Positions 1 to 8,621 of a stretch of 64,000 nucleotides of DNA are shown piece by piece. The notes beneath the pieces are model-generated. The model did no database searches. It saw only the letters and a list, made by a program, of their open reading frames with translations, and was not told the DNA's origin. This DNA comes from Sulfuricurvum sp. (GTDB lineage Bacteria; Campylobacterota; Campylobacteria; Campylobacterales; Sulfurimonadaceae): assembly GCF_028681615.1 (NCBI RefSeq), contig NZ_JAQUHV010000001.1, positions 62,001-126,000 of the forward strand, written 5' to 3'. Each line of letters starts with the position of its first letter. The stretch's first letter is position 1. Both the position numbers and the translations under genes were made by a program.

Positions 1-1
1 T

Positions 2-310
2 TATGTCGGTTTTTTCACAAAAATTATGTTTGGTTTTGGATTAGCTTTTGAACTTCCGATCTTTTGCTACTTTTTAGCCCTATTAGGGCTTATCGATGAT
101 CGGATGATGATCGGTTTTTTCCGTTATGCCATCGTCCTTATTTTCATCATAGCAGCCCTTTTAACACCACCGGATGTGTTAACTCAGCTCTTAATGGCTG
201 TTCCACTCATTTTCCTTTATGGACTTTCTATCATCATTGTCCGATTTGTCAACCCGGCCCCGAAAGAGGAAGCCTACATCGAAGAAGACGAAGAAGAGAC
301 GATTGACTAA
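2..310 (+). CDS. tatC: TatC, twin-arginine translocase subunit (3' part only)
   Basis: TatC is the membrane receptor of the Tat pathway, which exports folded proteins carrying a twin-arginine signal. The window opens inside the gene; about 102 C-terminal residues are readable from base 2. They contain the family motif FGLAFELP, two to three hydrophobic membrane spans and the loop TPPDVLTQ between the last two spans, then an acidic tail (KEEAYIEEDEEE) that should lie in the cytoplasm. The stop overlaps the likely TTG start of queA by 8 bases, so the two are probably co-transcribed. A Tat substrate, the sulfite dehydrogenase, is encoded just downstream. The N-terminal part is outside the window. 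Confidence 0.9.
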   Translation, partial: YVGFFTKIMFGFGLAFELPIFCYFLALLGLIDDRMMIGFFRYAIVLIFIIAALLTPPDVLTQLLMAVPLIFLYGLSIIIVRFVNPAPKEEAYIEEDEEETID

Positions 311-1325
311 CCCCCTTCTGACTGAAAGCTATGACTACTATCTACCCGATGGTCTCATAGCAACCCATCCGATCCATCCCAGAGAACATGCCCGTTTGCT
401 TGTCTATAAGCGTGCGGATCGCTCCATAACCCATGCCCGTTTCGATGCATTGCTCCATTTTCTCCCGGAAAGCTGTTCTATCCTCTTTAATGATACTAAA
501 GTGATTAAAGCCCGGCTTTACGGGCACAAAAGCAGTGGTGGAGCCATCGAGCTTCTTATCAACCGTCCTCTGGATGCGTACACGATCAATGTTTACATCA
601 AAGGGCGTGTAAAAGAAGGTACGCTGCTGAATTTTGAAAGTAATCTCACAGCACGCGTCGTTGCGTTAAGTGATGACGGATCACGTACGGTGAACTTTTA
701 TCTGGGCGAGAGCCTTATCCGATTTGAAGAACTTTTGCCGATCCTTGATACAATCGGTCATATTCCCCTCCCTCCTTATCTGGGTCGGGAAGATGACAGT
801 GAGGATGAGCGTGAATACCAAAGCGTATTTGCCGCGCATGAAGGGGCCGTTGCCGCCCCTACCGCATCACTGCACTTTAGTGACGAGCTATTTGAGTCCG
901 TTTGTGCTTCCCACCCTCATGCATTCGTAACCCTCCATGTCGGTTCGGGAACGTTTAAACCGGTCGAGGCAACTGTTATTACCGATCATCCTATGCACTC
1001 GGAGTATTTTGAAATTAGAGACTCCGCACAAGCTCTGATACAAGGTTCCGCTCCGCTGCTGTGTGTCGGTACAACCTCTACCCGAACAGTCGAGTATCAT
1101 GTCCGAACCCAGCAAATCCAAGGGGAAGCAAACCTCTTTTTACACCCCGGTAATCCCCCTATACGAGTCAATCATCTGCTGACGAATTTCCATTTGCCGA
1201 AATCGACTTTGCTGATGCTCGTAGCCTCTTTCGTAGGGCTTGAAGAGACACACCGAATCTATCAAGAAGCCATTGATGAAAAATACCGCTTTTTTTCATA
1301 TGGTGATGCGATGCTTATACTCTAA
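303..1325 (+). CDS. queA: S-adenosylmethionine:tRNA ribosyltransferase-isomerase QueA
   Basis: QueA transfers and isomerises the ribosyl group of S-adenosylmethionine onto preQ1 in tRNA, giving epoxyqueuosine at the wobble position. Family signatures visible are GHIPLPPYL, the stretch around GAVAAPTASLHF, HVGSGTFKPV and the C-terminal LLTNFHLPKSTLLMLV. The reading frame is open back to 219, but the homologous part starts near SYDYYLPDGLIA. I place the start at the TTG at 303, behind a purine-rich GAAGAAGAGACG, which gives 340 residues, the usual family length; the longer start would add 28 lysine- and arginine-rich residues that simply mirror tatC in another frame. It overlaps tatC by 8 bases. 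Confidence 0.93.
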   Translation: MTNPLLTESYDYYLPDGLIATHPIHPREHARLLVYKRADRSITHARFDALLHFLPESCSILFNDTKVIKARLYGHKSSGGAIELLINRPLDAYTINVYIKGRVKEGTLLNFESNLTARVVALSDDGSRTVNFYLGESLIRFEELLPILDTIGHIPLPPYLGREDDSEDEREYQSVFAAHEGAVAAPTASLHFSDELFESVCASHPHAFVTLHVGSGTFKPVEATVITDHPMHSEYFEIRDSAQALIQGSAPLLCVGTTSTRTVEYHVRTQQIQGEANLFLHPGNPPIRVNHLLTNFHLPKSTLLMLVASFVGLEETHRIYQEAIDEKYRFFSYGDAMLIL

Positions 1326-1375
1326 ATTATTCCAGATTATGATAAAATAGTGATATTCCTTTGCAAGGCATTATC

Positions 1376-2596
1376 ATGGATAAAATCAACCGCAGACATT
1401 TTTTAGGCGCCGGCCTTATTTTGGGAGCGTCTACCCTTTTGGGAAATGAAACTCCTCAAAAAATCATTACAGAGACAAAAGAGTTTGTCCCTCCTGTGAT
1501 CGCATTTCCTGAGAAAAAACCTCTTAAAGTCATTTCAGACCGTCCACCGCTTCTTGAATCACCGCGTGATATCTTTACTCAAGTCATCACTCCGAACGAT
1601 CAGTTTTTCGTCCGTTGGCATATGCCCGATATTCCGACCTACATCGATCTCAACGAATTTCGTCTTCAGGTTCAAGGAGCGGTTGAAACACCTCTTTCCC
1701 TCAGTGTAGATGATTTGAAATCAAAATTTGAACCGGTTGAGATCACATCGGTTCTCCAATGCGGCGGTAACAGCCGTAAGTATTACGCCAAAACGGGACA
1801 AGCAACCCACGGCGTCCAATGGGGACACGGAGCGATGGGGTGTGCTGTTTGGAAAGGGGCTCGCCTAAAAGACATTCTCAACATGGCCGGAGTTAAAGCA
1901 ACTGCAAAATTTGTAGGTGTTAACGGTTTGGAAAAACCTGCGGTTGATGAAACGCCGCACTTTTTCCGGGAAATGGAAATTGATGAAGCACTCAGCGGCG
2001 AGCTGATTGTTGCATATGAAATGAACGGTGAAGATCTCCCGTATCTCAACGGATTTCCTCTCCGTCTTGTCATTCCGGGACATTTTTCGGACAGCTGGGT
2101 AAAAATGCTCTCGGAAATCACTGTTATGGACGAATATCGTAAAACATTCTTTATGGATGTCGCCTATACCGTTCCCGATAACGACTGTGAATGTGTTATC
2201 TCAGGAAGTGACTTCGAATACAAACGTAAACCGATTGCAGCCATGAAAGTAAAATCGGTCATTGGATACCCTACTCCGAATACCGTAATCAAAAAAGGAT
2301 CACGCGTCAAAGTAACAGGTGTTGCTTTCGACCAAGGAAAAGGGATCAAAGAGGTTATGATCTCTACCGACGGCGGGAAAAGCTGGATTGCAACAGAGCT
2401 TCAAAAAGATTACGGCAAATTTGCCTACCGCCAATGGACGTACCAATGGGAGCCGAAGGCCAAAGGTGAATACATCATTATGGTTCGTGCCATCAACCGT
2501 ATCGGAAATATTCAGCCGCAAGCCGATGAGATCGGCTGGAATGCCGGCGGATACCAATACAATGCCGTCGATTATGTCAATGTGAAAATAGTGTAA
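1376..2596 (+). CDS. sorA: Sulfite dehydrogenase, molybdopterin subunit (SorA/SoxC-like)
   Basis: A sulfite-oxidase-family molybdoenzyme expected to oxidise sulfite to sulfate in the periplasm and pass electrons to a c-type cytochrome. The N-terminus has a Tat signal (NRRHFLGAG, residues 5-13). The molybdenum-ligand cysteine is Cys129 in VLQCGGNSR, and FFVRWH (about 77-82) is typical of the SorA/SoxC group. Residues from about 280 form the C-terminal Ig-like dimerisation domain. Length is 406 residues. The ATG at 1376 is preferred over a TTG at 1361 because CAAGG lies 8 bases ahead of it. The single small cytochrome gene 9 bases downstream favours a SorAB type rather than SoxCD, whose second subunit is larger. 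Confidence 0.85.
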   Translation: MDKINRRHFLGAGLILGASTLLGNETPQKIITETKEFVPPVIAFPEKKPLKVISDRPPLLESPRDIFTQVITPNDQFFVRWHMPDIPTYIDLNEFRLQVQGAVETPLSLSVDDLKSKFEPVEITSVLQCGGNSRKYYAKTGQATHGVQWGHGAMGCAVWKGARLKDILNMAGVKATAKFVGVNGLEKPAVDETPHFFREMEIDEALSGELIVAYEMNGEDLPYLNGFPLRLVIPGHFSDSWVKMLSEITVMDEYRKTFFMDVAYTVPDNDCECVISGSDFEYKRKPIAAMKVKSVIGYPTPNTVIKKGSRVKVTGVAFDQGKGIKEVMISTDGGKSWIATELQKDYGKFAYRQWTYQWEPKAKGEYIIMVRAINRIGNIQPQADEIGWNAGGYQYNAVDYVNVKIV

Positions 2597-2605
2597 GGAT
2601 AGATC

Positions 2606-2935
2606 ATGAAAATAAAATTACTAATTACCGCACTATTATTCAGTACATCGGCTCTTTTTGCCCAAGTCGCTAAACCGATCGAAATGCCGTATGTCGATTA
2701 TCCGATTGAAGCGGGAGATCATGATGAAGTTGCACAACAGTACTGTCTGATCTGTCATTCTTTCGGATATATCCTCAATCAAGGGAAAAAAAGCCGTCCT
2801 TACTGGACCGGTACGGTTGCTAAAATGGTCAATGAATTTAAAGCACCGATCCCAAAAGAAGATCAACAAACTATTATCAACTATCTCGTAAAACACTATG
2901 GGTATGAAGTTCAATCCGGGCAATCAGGACATTAA
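2606..2935 (+). CDS. sorB: Monoheme cytochrome c subunit of sulfite dehydrogenase (SorB-like)
   Basis: A small periplasmic cytochrome c, the likely electron acceptor of the preceding molybdoenzyme. It has a Sec signal peptide (residues 1-19, ending ALFA), one heme motif CLICH at 47-51 and a candidate axial ligand Met74. It ends with a short His-containing tail. At 109 residues it fits SorB-type and Campylobacter sulfite-oxidase cytochromes rather than the diheme SoxD. The start lies 9 bases after the sorA stop, behind AAGGAT. It ends inside a bidirectional hairpin shared with convergent dprA. The pairing with SorA is inferred from gene order. Confidence 0.8.
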   Translation: MKIKLLITALLFSTSALFAQVAKPIEMPYVDYPIEAGDHDEVAQQYCLICHSFGYILNQGKKSRPYWTGTVAKMVNEFKAPIPKEDQQTIINYLVKHYGYEVQSGQSGH

Positions 2936-2944
2936 GTCCTGATT
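2922..2944. terminator. Bidirectional hairpin between sorB and dprA
   Basis: AATCAGGAC and GTCCTGATT form a perfect 9-bp stem around the 5-base loop ATTAA. It spans both convergent stop codons, so it can end transcription from either side. There is no long T tract on either strand. Confidence 0.6.
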
Positions 2945-3719
2945 ATACCACTGAGACTCTCCCATTTTTAACTTCAATCAAACCGCTTAATTCCGCTTCA
3001 AAAATTTCACTCGGAAATTTCACAACAACTTCATCATACGTCGGATTGTTTCGACAATAGGCGATAAACGGTGTATCGTCGATTGCATTTTTTCCTTTTT
3101 GACTCATTCGTGCAACAAACATGTCAAGATCATCGATTGCTGTCGCTTTCCCGTCCGCTAAAAGCTGACGGGTTGCCGCACTTTCACGAAGACGATGAGG
3201 GAGGACATAAATCGGCTTTCCCATTTCCAATGCATATTCAACACTTCGCATACTTCCGCTACCGATATCGGCTTCCGCAACGATCAAAGCATCACCCAAT
3301 GCTACTACGACCTCATTACGTACGACAAAGCTCCACTCACGTGCTGTAAAGCCGGGCTCAAACTGGGTTAGGGTAAGCCCTTCTTGCTCAATCGCTTGTA
3401 TGAGCTTTGCATTAGCATTCGGATAGCGGACATCAATCCCGCTCGGCAAAACGGCTATCGTATTTTCAGCACCTGCACCCTGATGAGCTATTGCGTCGAC
3501 CCCTGCAGCAGCACCGCTGACAATAATCATCCCCGAGAATGCCAGTTTTTTGGATAATTCAAACGTAATCGCTCGTGTATAGGGGTTAGGCCTGCGAGTT
3601 CCCACGATCGAGATCTTGGGGCGGTGAATAAGCCCTAAATCGCCTCTATAATAAAGTTTTTCGGGATAACGCTTCATTGAAGAGAGTTCAGGAATGGAAA
3701 ATGGAATTTCGGTATGCAT
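2943..3719 (-). CDS. dprA: DNA-processing protein DprA
   Basis: DprA binds incoming single-stranded DNA and loads RecA during natural transformation. The Rossmann-like core is clear: IVGTRRPNPYTR near residues 39-50, SGAAAGVDAIAHQGA near 69-83, and GSGSMRSVEYALEMGKPIYVLP near 153-175 (the last two are hallmark DprA stretches). The C-terminal segment from about 215 resembles the short winged-helix tail (FEAELSGLIEVKNGRVSVV). At 258 residues it is compact and lacks the N-terminal SAM domain, as usual in Campylobacterota. Its stop abuts that of sorB. Presence implies, but does not prove, competence. Confidence 0.93.
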   Translation of the reverse strand: MHTEIPFSIPELSSMKRYPEKLYYRGDLGLIHRPKISIVGTRRPNPYTRAITFELSKKLAFSGMIIVSGAAAGVDAIAHQGAGAENTIAVLPSGIDVRYPNANAKLIQAIEQEGLTLTQFEPGFTAREWSFVVRNEVVVALGDALIVAEADIGSGSMRSVEYALEMGKPIYVLPHRLRESAATRQLLADGKATAIDDLDMFVARMSQKGKNAIDDTPFIAYCRNNPTYDEVVVKFPSEIFEAELSGLIEVKNGRVSVV

Positions 3720-3789
3720 ACAAACTCTTTATAATTTATATGCTACAGTAGCGAAAACAGACTAAGAAATAACAATATTTGTCAATTTG

Positions 3790-4812
3790 TCATATTTGGT
3801 CTATACTGACCAGGTGTACCTCTTTTAAAAGATCTTTTGACTCTTTGAGTGCTTCGATCGTGTCGACACGCGGATGACCGATTGCGATAGCGGTTCCGTA
3901 TCGTTTGGCTTTTTCTACCGCCTCTTTGATCTGCTTTTTGACATTTTCTACACCGTCTTTATCGTCTAAAAATACATCTCGCACTAAGTAACGCATCCCA
4001 TATTTTGCCGTTGCCTCACGCCCTTTGGTTGTAGCAATCGTACGGCTGTCTACAAACTGCAGCCCCTCTTTTTGCATCACCCGAATCAACCTGTCCATCG
4101 CTTCAGGGTCAGAGGTGAATTTCGAACCGGTATGGTTATTCATGTAATGTGCATGCGGATAGAGTTGTTTCAAAATACTGAGCCGTTTTTCAATCTCATC
4201 TTCCGTGCTCTCAATCGTTAAAGTATTCGGTTCTACCTCATCAAATGCCATCGCTTCCAGAGGTAAATGGACCATATACATGTGCTGCTGCTTCGCTAAG
4301 AGTGCAGAATCGGGATGGCGCGAACTCGGAGGCAGAAACGACATAACGAGCGGCAATCCGGTCGATTGGATCGCCTTGACATCATGCGCATACGATACGT
4401 CATCCATAATTATGACCAGCTTCGCTTCCGATCCGGCAGGGCGCAGAGAGCGTTTCTCAGGAGGGGGTGGAGGTGCTGGCGCATATTCATGTTGAGGCTT
4501 GACCTCTTCATGCATGCGTTCACGTTTCAATAAATCTTCCAGTTCTTTTTTTAGACGCCGAATTTCTTTCTCATTAGTGTTATCTTTTGATCGTACAGAG
4601 GTGAGATTCGATTCATCGATAGCCGCAAGCTCTCGAATCTGCTCAATCAGTTTTTGCGACTGACGACGTTCAGAGATCAGTTCGTTTTGAGCCTGGTGTA
4701 ATCCGATAAAATACCCTATCAAGGAAGCGGCTATTGTTAACAGCAATACAGAAAAAGCGACTGGAAACCATTTTGAAAAGGAAGACTTGGAAGATCGAGG
4801 CCGTTTGCTCAT
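3790..4812 (-). CDS. Divergent polysaccharide deacetylase family protein (YibQ-like)
   Basis: A membrane-anchored periplasmic protein of the divergent polysaccharide deacetylase family. A cationic N-terminus is followed by one membrane span (about residues 15-38), then a coiled-coil stretch (about 40-100), a proline-rich linker with PAPPPPPEKR and the deacetylase-like domain (about 128-340). Domain motifs include VIIMDDVSYAHD, PLVMSFLPPSS, MVHLPLEA and YMNNHTGSKFTSD, with AIAIGHPRVDTIEAL near the end. Substrate is unknown; a cell-wall or glycan target is inferred from the family. It follows ilvC on the same strand with a hairpin in between. Confidence 0.75.
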   Translation of the reverse strand: MSKRPRSSKSSFSKWFPVAFSVLLLTIAASLIGYFIGLHQAQNELISERRQSQKLIEQIRELAAIDESNLTSVRSKDNTNEKEIRRLKKELEDLLKRERMHEEVKPQHEYAPAPPPPPEKRSLRPAGSEAKLVIIMDDVSYAHDVKAIQSTGLPLVMSFLPPSSRHPDSALLAKQQHMYMVHLPLEAMAFDEVEPNTLTIESTEDEIEKRLSILKQLYPHAHYMNNHTGSKFTSDPEAMDRLIRVMQKEGLQFVDSRTIATTKGREATAKYGMRYLVRDVFLDDKDGVENVKKQIKEAVEKAKRYGTAIAIGHPRVDTIEALKESKDLLKEVHLVSIDQI

Positions 4813-4840
4813 AAAAGAAGGAACCTCATTTGTGGGGTGA

Positions 4841-4859
4841 TCAGAGCCAAAGGCTCTGA
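4841..4859 (-). terminator. Hairpin between ilvC and the deacetylase gene
   Basis: TCAGAGCC and GGCTCTGA form a perfect 8-bp stem with a 3-base loop, 14 bases past the ilvC stop. No T tract follows, so it may attenuate or protect the ilvC mRNA rather than terminate fully. Confidence 0.45.
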
Positions 4860-4872
4860 GGAAAGGGGCAAA

Positions 4873-5916
<1,044 letters not shown>

Positions 5917-5938
5917 TCATAGGCTTAAAATTTGGCGA

Positions 5939-5944
5939 ATTATA
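5939..5944 (-). promoter_or_regulatory. Likely -10 box of ilvC
   Basis: On the minus strand this is a perfect TATAAT, 44 bases ahead of the ilvC start, preceded by GTGGGG and a T-rich stretch as is usual for sigma70 promoters in Campylobacterota, which often lack a clear -35 box. Confidence 0.55.
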
Positions 5945-5970
5945 CCCCACTTTTGCATAAAAAAATATTA

Positions 5971-6015
5971 GCGCACCCTTATACCATTGCGCTAAATCGT
6001 TCGCTAAGGGTGCGC
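5971..6015. promoter_or_regulatory. Large inverted repeat between ilvC and a divergent gene
   Basis: GCGCACCCTTA (5971-5981) and TAAGGGTGCGC (6005-6015) are perfect 11-base inverted repeats. On the minus strand the stem is followed after five bases by seven Ts, like an intrinsic terminator facing ilvC. Two competing shorter pairings exist: TTAGCGCA (5968-5975) with TGCGCTAA (5988-5995), and the minus-strand TCGTT.GC with GC.AACGA. It could be an attenuator or an operator. Confidence 0.5.
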
Positions 6016-6060
6016 AAACGATCCCATGCTACAATTCATCCAAAAAACAGGGACATTCTC

Positions 6061-6699
6061 ATGAAAAAATTTAATCTATTTAAAGAGATTATCGTCGTCT
6101 CAAAATCAGAATTCCTCCACGCGGCAAACTCCTCAAAAACTTTTGCGATTACCTATAACGGTAAAATTGTCTTTGAACCGTTTGACGCTGATTTAATCTC
6201 AATCTATCAAGGTTCAATACCGGCTCTTTCTCCGCTTTCTACGACACTTTCCCGTCCCATCAGTGCTATGCTGGGGGATAATTATCGCGTCGTTGAAGAT
6301 GATGATCGAATCTTGATCAAAGCATCCGGAGCATGGCAAAACATCATCAGCTACAACCAAAAACGTGCCCTTTATGACGATACAACCGGAGACGGAATTG
6401 CCGAATTTTCCGATAAGAGACTCGAAGACATTGGTTGGCATGCCACAGAATTTTCTATCTCCTATCGTGAAATTGTTGAACAATTCGAAGCACAATGTGA
6501 CGGGGTATTACTCTGTATCGAGCAAGAAGAGCCCTATCAATTCAGCGGACTAGGATTTGTTTCGGATCTAAACCAGGCACAAGAACTCGCTTTCGAGTAT
6601 TGTGCCGCAACCATTAAAGACAAGTTAGAAAGTGATGAGGATTTTTCAACCCTCACGGAAGATGAAAGAGAGGCGGCAGAGTTTTTTAAAGTGCTGTGA
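6061..6699 (+). CDS. Hypothetical protein, 212 aa
   Basis: I do not recognise a named family. The protein is acidic, soluble-looking, with no signal peptide or membrane span. The ATG at 6061 is chosen over an open upstream extension because AGGGA lies ahead of it, TACAAT (about 6029) gives a -10 box, and the extension would run through the intergenic inverted repeat. The C-terminus is rich in Asp and Glu (LESDEDFSTLTEDEREAAEFFKVL in part). It is divergent from ilvC and followed by a ClC channel gene 84 bases on. Codon use resembles that of its neighbours, so it is probably a real lineage gene. Confidence 0.7.
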   Translation: MKKFNLFKEIIVVSKSEFLHAANSSKTFAITYNGKIVFEPFDADLISIYQGSIPALSPLSTTLSRPISAMLGDNYRVVEDDDRILIKASGAWQNIISYNQKRALYDDTTGDGIAEFSDKRLEDIGWHATEFSISYREIVEQFEAQCDGVLLCIEQEEPYQFSGLGFVSDLNQAQELAFEYCAATIKDKLESDEDFSTLTEDEREAAEFFKVL

Positions 6700-6783
6700 T
6701 CGTCTCAATTTAGGAGAAAAAGGGTAGCGATATTTACAATCATTCGTTATACTAAACCATCTCCTTCCCCTTAAAGATGTATT

Positions 6784-8196
6784 GTGAAAAAACATATCAC
6801 AGAACAAACGGTTATCTTTTTCAGTGTTTCCAAATGGTTGATTCTCTCCTCTGCAACCGGTATTATGATCGGCTATTTAATGTCAATTTTTTTAAAAACA
6901 GTCCATGCTGCACAGGATGCCAGAGGTCTGCTCCCCTTTCATTACTACTATACTCTCCCTTTTGCTTTGATGCTCACCATATGGATTGTCCGGACGTTTG
7001 AGAAGAACGCTACCGGACACGGCACCGAAAAAGTGATTGAAGCCGTCCATAAACAAGACGGGTATATCAATGCAAAAGTCATCCCCGTCAAATTGGTCGC
7101 AACCGTTCTCACCATCTTTTCCGGAGGATCCGTCGGTAAAGAGGGACCGGGGGCTCAAATCGGAGCAGGTGCTGCTTCGGCTGTTGCGACACTCCTAAAA
7201 TTTTCCAAACAAGATCGAAAAAAATTGGTCATTTGCGGAATCAGTGCCGGCTTTGCTTCCGTCTTCGGAACCCCTATCGCCGGTGCCATTTTCGGGATAG
7301 AAGTTCTGATTATCGGCGTCATCATGTACGATGTTCTTTTACCCTCGTTTATCGCAGGGTTTGCAGCGTTTACGACCGCCCAATTCTTTGGGATTGAATA
7401 CCCCTATTACGATATCAATTTTTACCGTTCATTGCATTTGGATTTAGGACTTATCGGTCAAGTTATCCTCGCCGGCATCTTTTTCGGTATTGTGTCAGAC
7501 TCGTTTATTACTACCGTCAACGCTATCGAATCGTGGATTCATAAAATCCCGTATAATCGCTATCTCAAAGCATTTGTTGCAGGTCTCATTTTAGTAGCAC
7601 TCTCCCTATTGATCTCCGAAAAATATTTGGGATTAGGGCTTTTAACGATCAGCAGCGCGCTCGATCCCACAGCACTAAACTCGGAAAATATTCATTGGTA
7701 CGATTTTATACTCAAAACGCTCTTCACTTCCGTTACCTTGGGCGCGGGAGGAAGCGGAGGGATCATCACCCCTATTTTTTATGTAGGGGTTACCAGCGGT
7801 GTTGCATTCGGACATTTTATGGGGGATCATATCGCTCTCTTTGCCGCTCTCGGTTTTGTCAGCGTTCTCGCCGGAACAACCAATACCCCTATCGCGTCGA
7901 TCATTATGGCGGTTGAGCTTTTTGGGGTCCATATGGCAAACTATGCGGCACTAAGCGTCGTCATCGCCTTTTTGATCACCGGACACCGAAGTGTTTTCAA
8001 CTCTCAAAAACTTTCCCTCAAAAAAGCGGATAATATTACTATCGGAGAAGGCAGCGACATCGAAAATACCTCGATCAGTATAAACATGAAAGATATCAAT
8101 AAAGTAAAAAACCTCCGAAATACCTTCCGGAATACACGCTTTTTATGGGAAGCAAAAGAGAAAAAGAGTGATGGAGAGAAACCGAAAGAAGAGTAG
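6784..8196 (+). CDS. ClC-family chloride channel or H+/Cl- exchanger
   Basis: An inner-membrane protein of 470 residues with roughly ten hydrophobic helices. The core ClC motif GSVGKEGPGAQIGAG (about residues 115-129) contains the gating glutamate, and GAGGSGGIITPIFYVGV near 320-340 matches the second ion-pathway motif. The short C-terminal tail (from about 415) is hydrophilic and lysine- and glutamate-rich, with no CBS pair. Whether it is a channel or an antiporter cannot be told from what I checked. The start is a GTG with only a weak ribosome site (AAAGATG). It ends 20 bases before convergent ruvX. Confidence 0.88.
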   Translation: MKKHITEQTVIFFSVSKWLILSSATGIMIGYLMSIFLKTVHAAQDARGLLPFHYYYTLPFALMLTIWIVRTFEKNATGHGTEKVIEAVHKQDGYINAKVIPVKLVATVLTIFSGGSVGKEGPGAQIGAGAASAVATLLKFSKQDRKKLVICGISAGFASVFGTPIAGAIFGIEVLIIGVIMYDVLLPSFIAGFAAFTTAQFFGIEYPYYDINFYRSLHLDLGLIGQVILAGIFFGIVSDSFITTVNAIESWIHKIPYNRYLKAFVAGLILVALSLLISEKYLGLGLLTISSALDPTALNSENIHWYDFILKTLFTSVTLGAGGSGGIITPIFYVGVTSGVAFGHFMGDHIALFAALGFVSVLAGTTNTPIASIIMAVELFGVHMANYAALSVVIAFLITGHRSVFNSQKLSLKKADNITIGEGSDIENTSISINMKDINKVKNLRNTFRNTRFLWEAKEKKSDGEKPKEE

Positions 8197-8216
8197 ACTT
8201 TAGATAAAGTCTTCTT

Positions 8217-8621
8217 TTAGTTGGTCGGATTTTGCTGTAAATAGCGCTCTAAAATGATCTTCGCTGAGAGCGAATCAATCCGACCGTCGCGCTTGTAACG
8301 GATTTCACCCTTCATGAGTTCTTCCGCTTCCTGCGAACTGTGAGACTCGTCCTGATAGACAATCTCTCCAGCGAATTCCACGAGATTCATGAAATGAGCG
8401 ACTCTGCGACGCATCTCATCCTCGGTAGTACTTCCCATAGGGATACCGACCACAACCATTGTCGCTTCGTATTCATTCAACACTTTTTTGACATCATTAG
8501 CGGCTTGATTACGATTTTTGCGTTCAACTGCCGGAAGCGGTGTGACCAGAGCGTTTCCGTAACTGAGCGCTAAGCCGATACGCTTTAGACCCAAATCGAT
8601 TGCGATAACGGCACCCATCAT
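8217..8621 (-). CDS. ruvX: Putative pre-16S rRNA nuclease / Holliday junction resolvase homologue RuvX
   Basis: RuvX (YqgF) has an RNase H fold and is implicated in 5' processing of pre-16S rRNA. Seen here are the first acidic motif AIDLGLKRIGLALS near residues 6-19, VVVGIPMGSTTEDEMRRRV in the middle and DESHSSQEAEELM near 91-103, with the last acidic motif at RIDSLSAKIILERYL. Length 134 is typical. Its ATG overlaps the mnmE stop as ATGA, so translation is coupled, and it closes the rpmH-rnpA-yidD-yidC-jag-mnmE series. Confidence 0.92.
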   Translation of the reverse strand: MMGAVIAIDLGLKRIGLALSYGNALVTPLPAVERKNRNQAANDVKKVLNEYEATMVVVGIPMGSTTEDEMRRRVAHFMNLVEFAGEIVYQDESHSSQEAEELMKGEIRYKRDGRIDSLSAKIILERYLQQNPTN

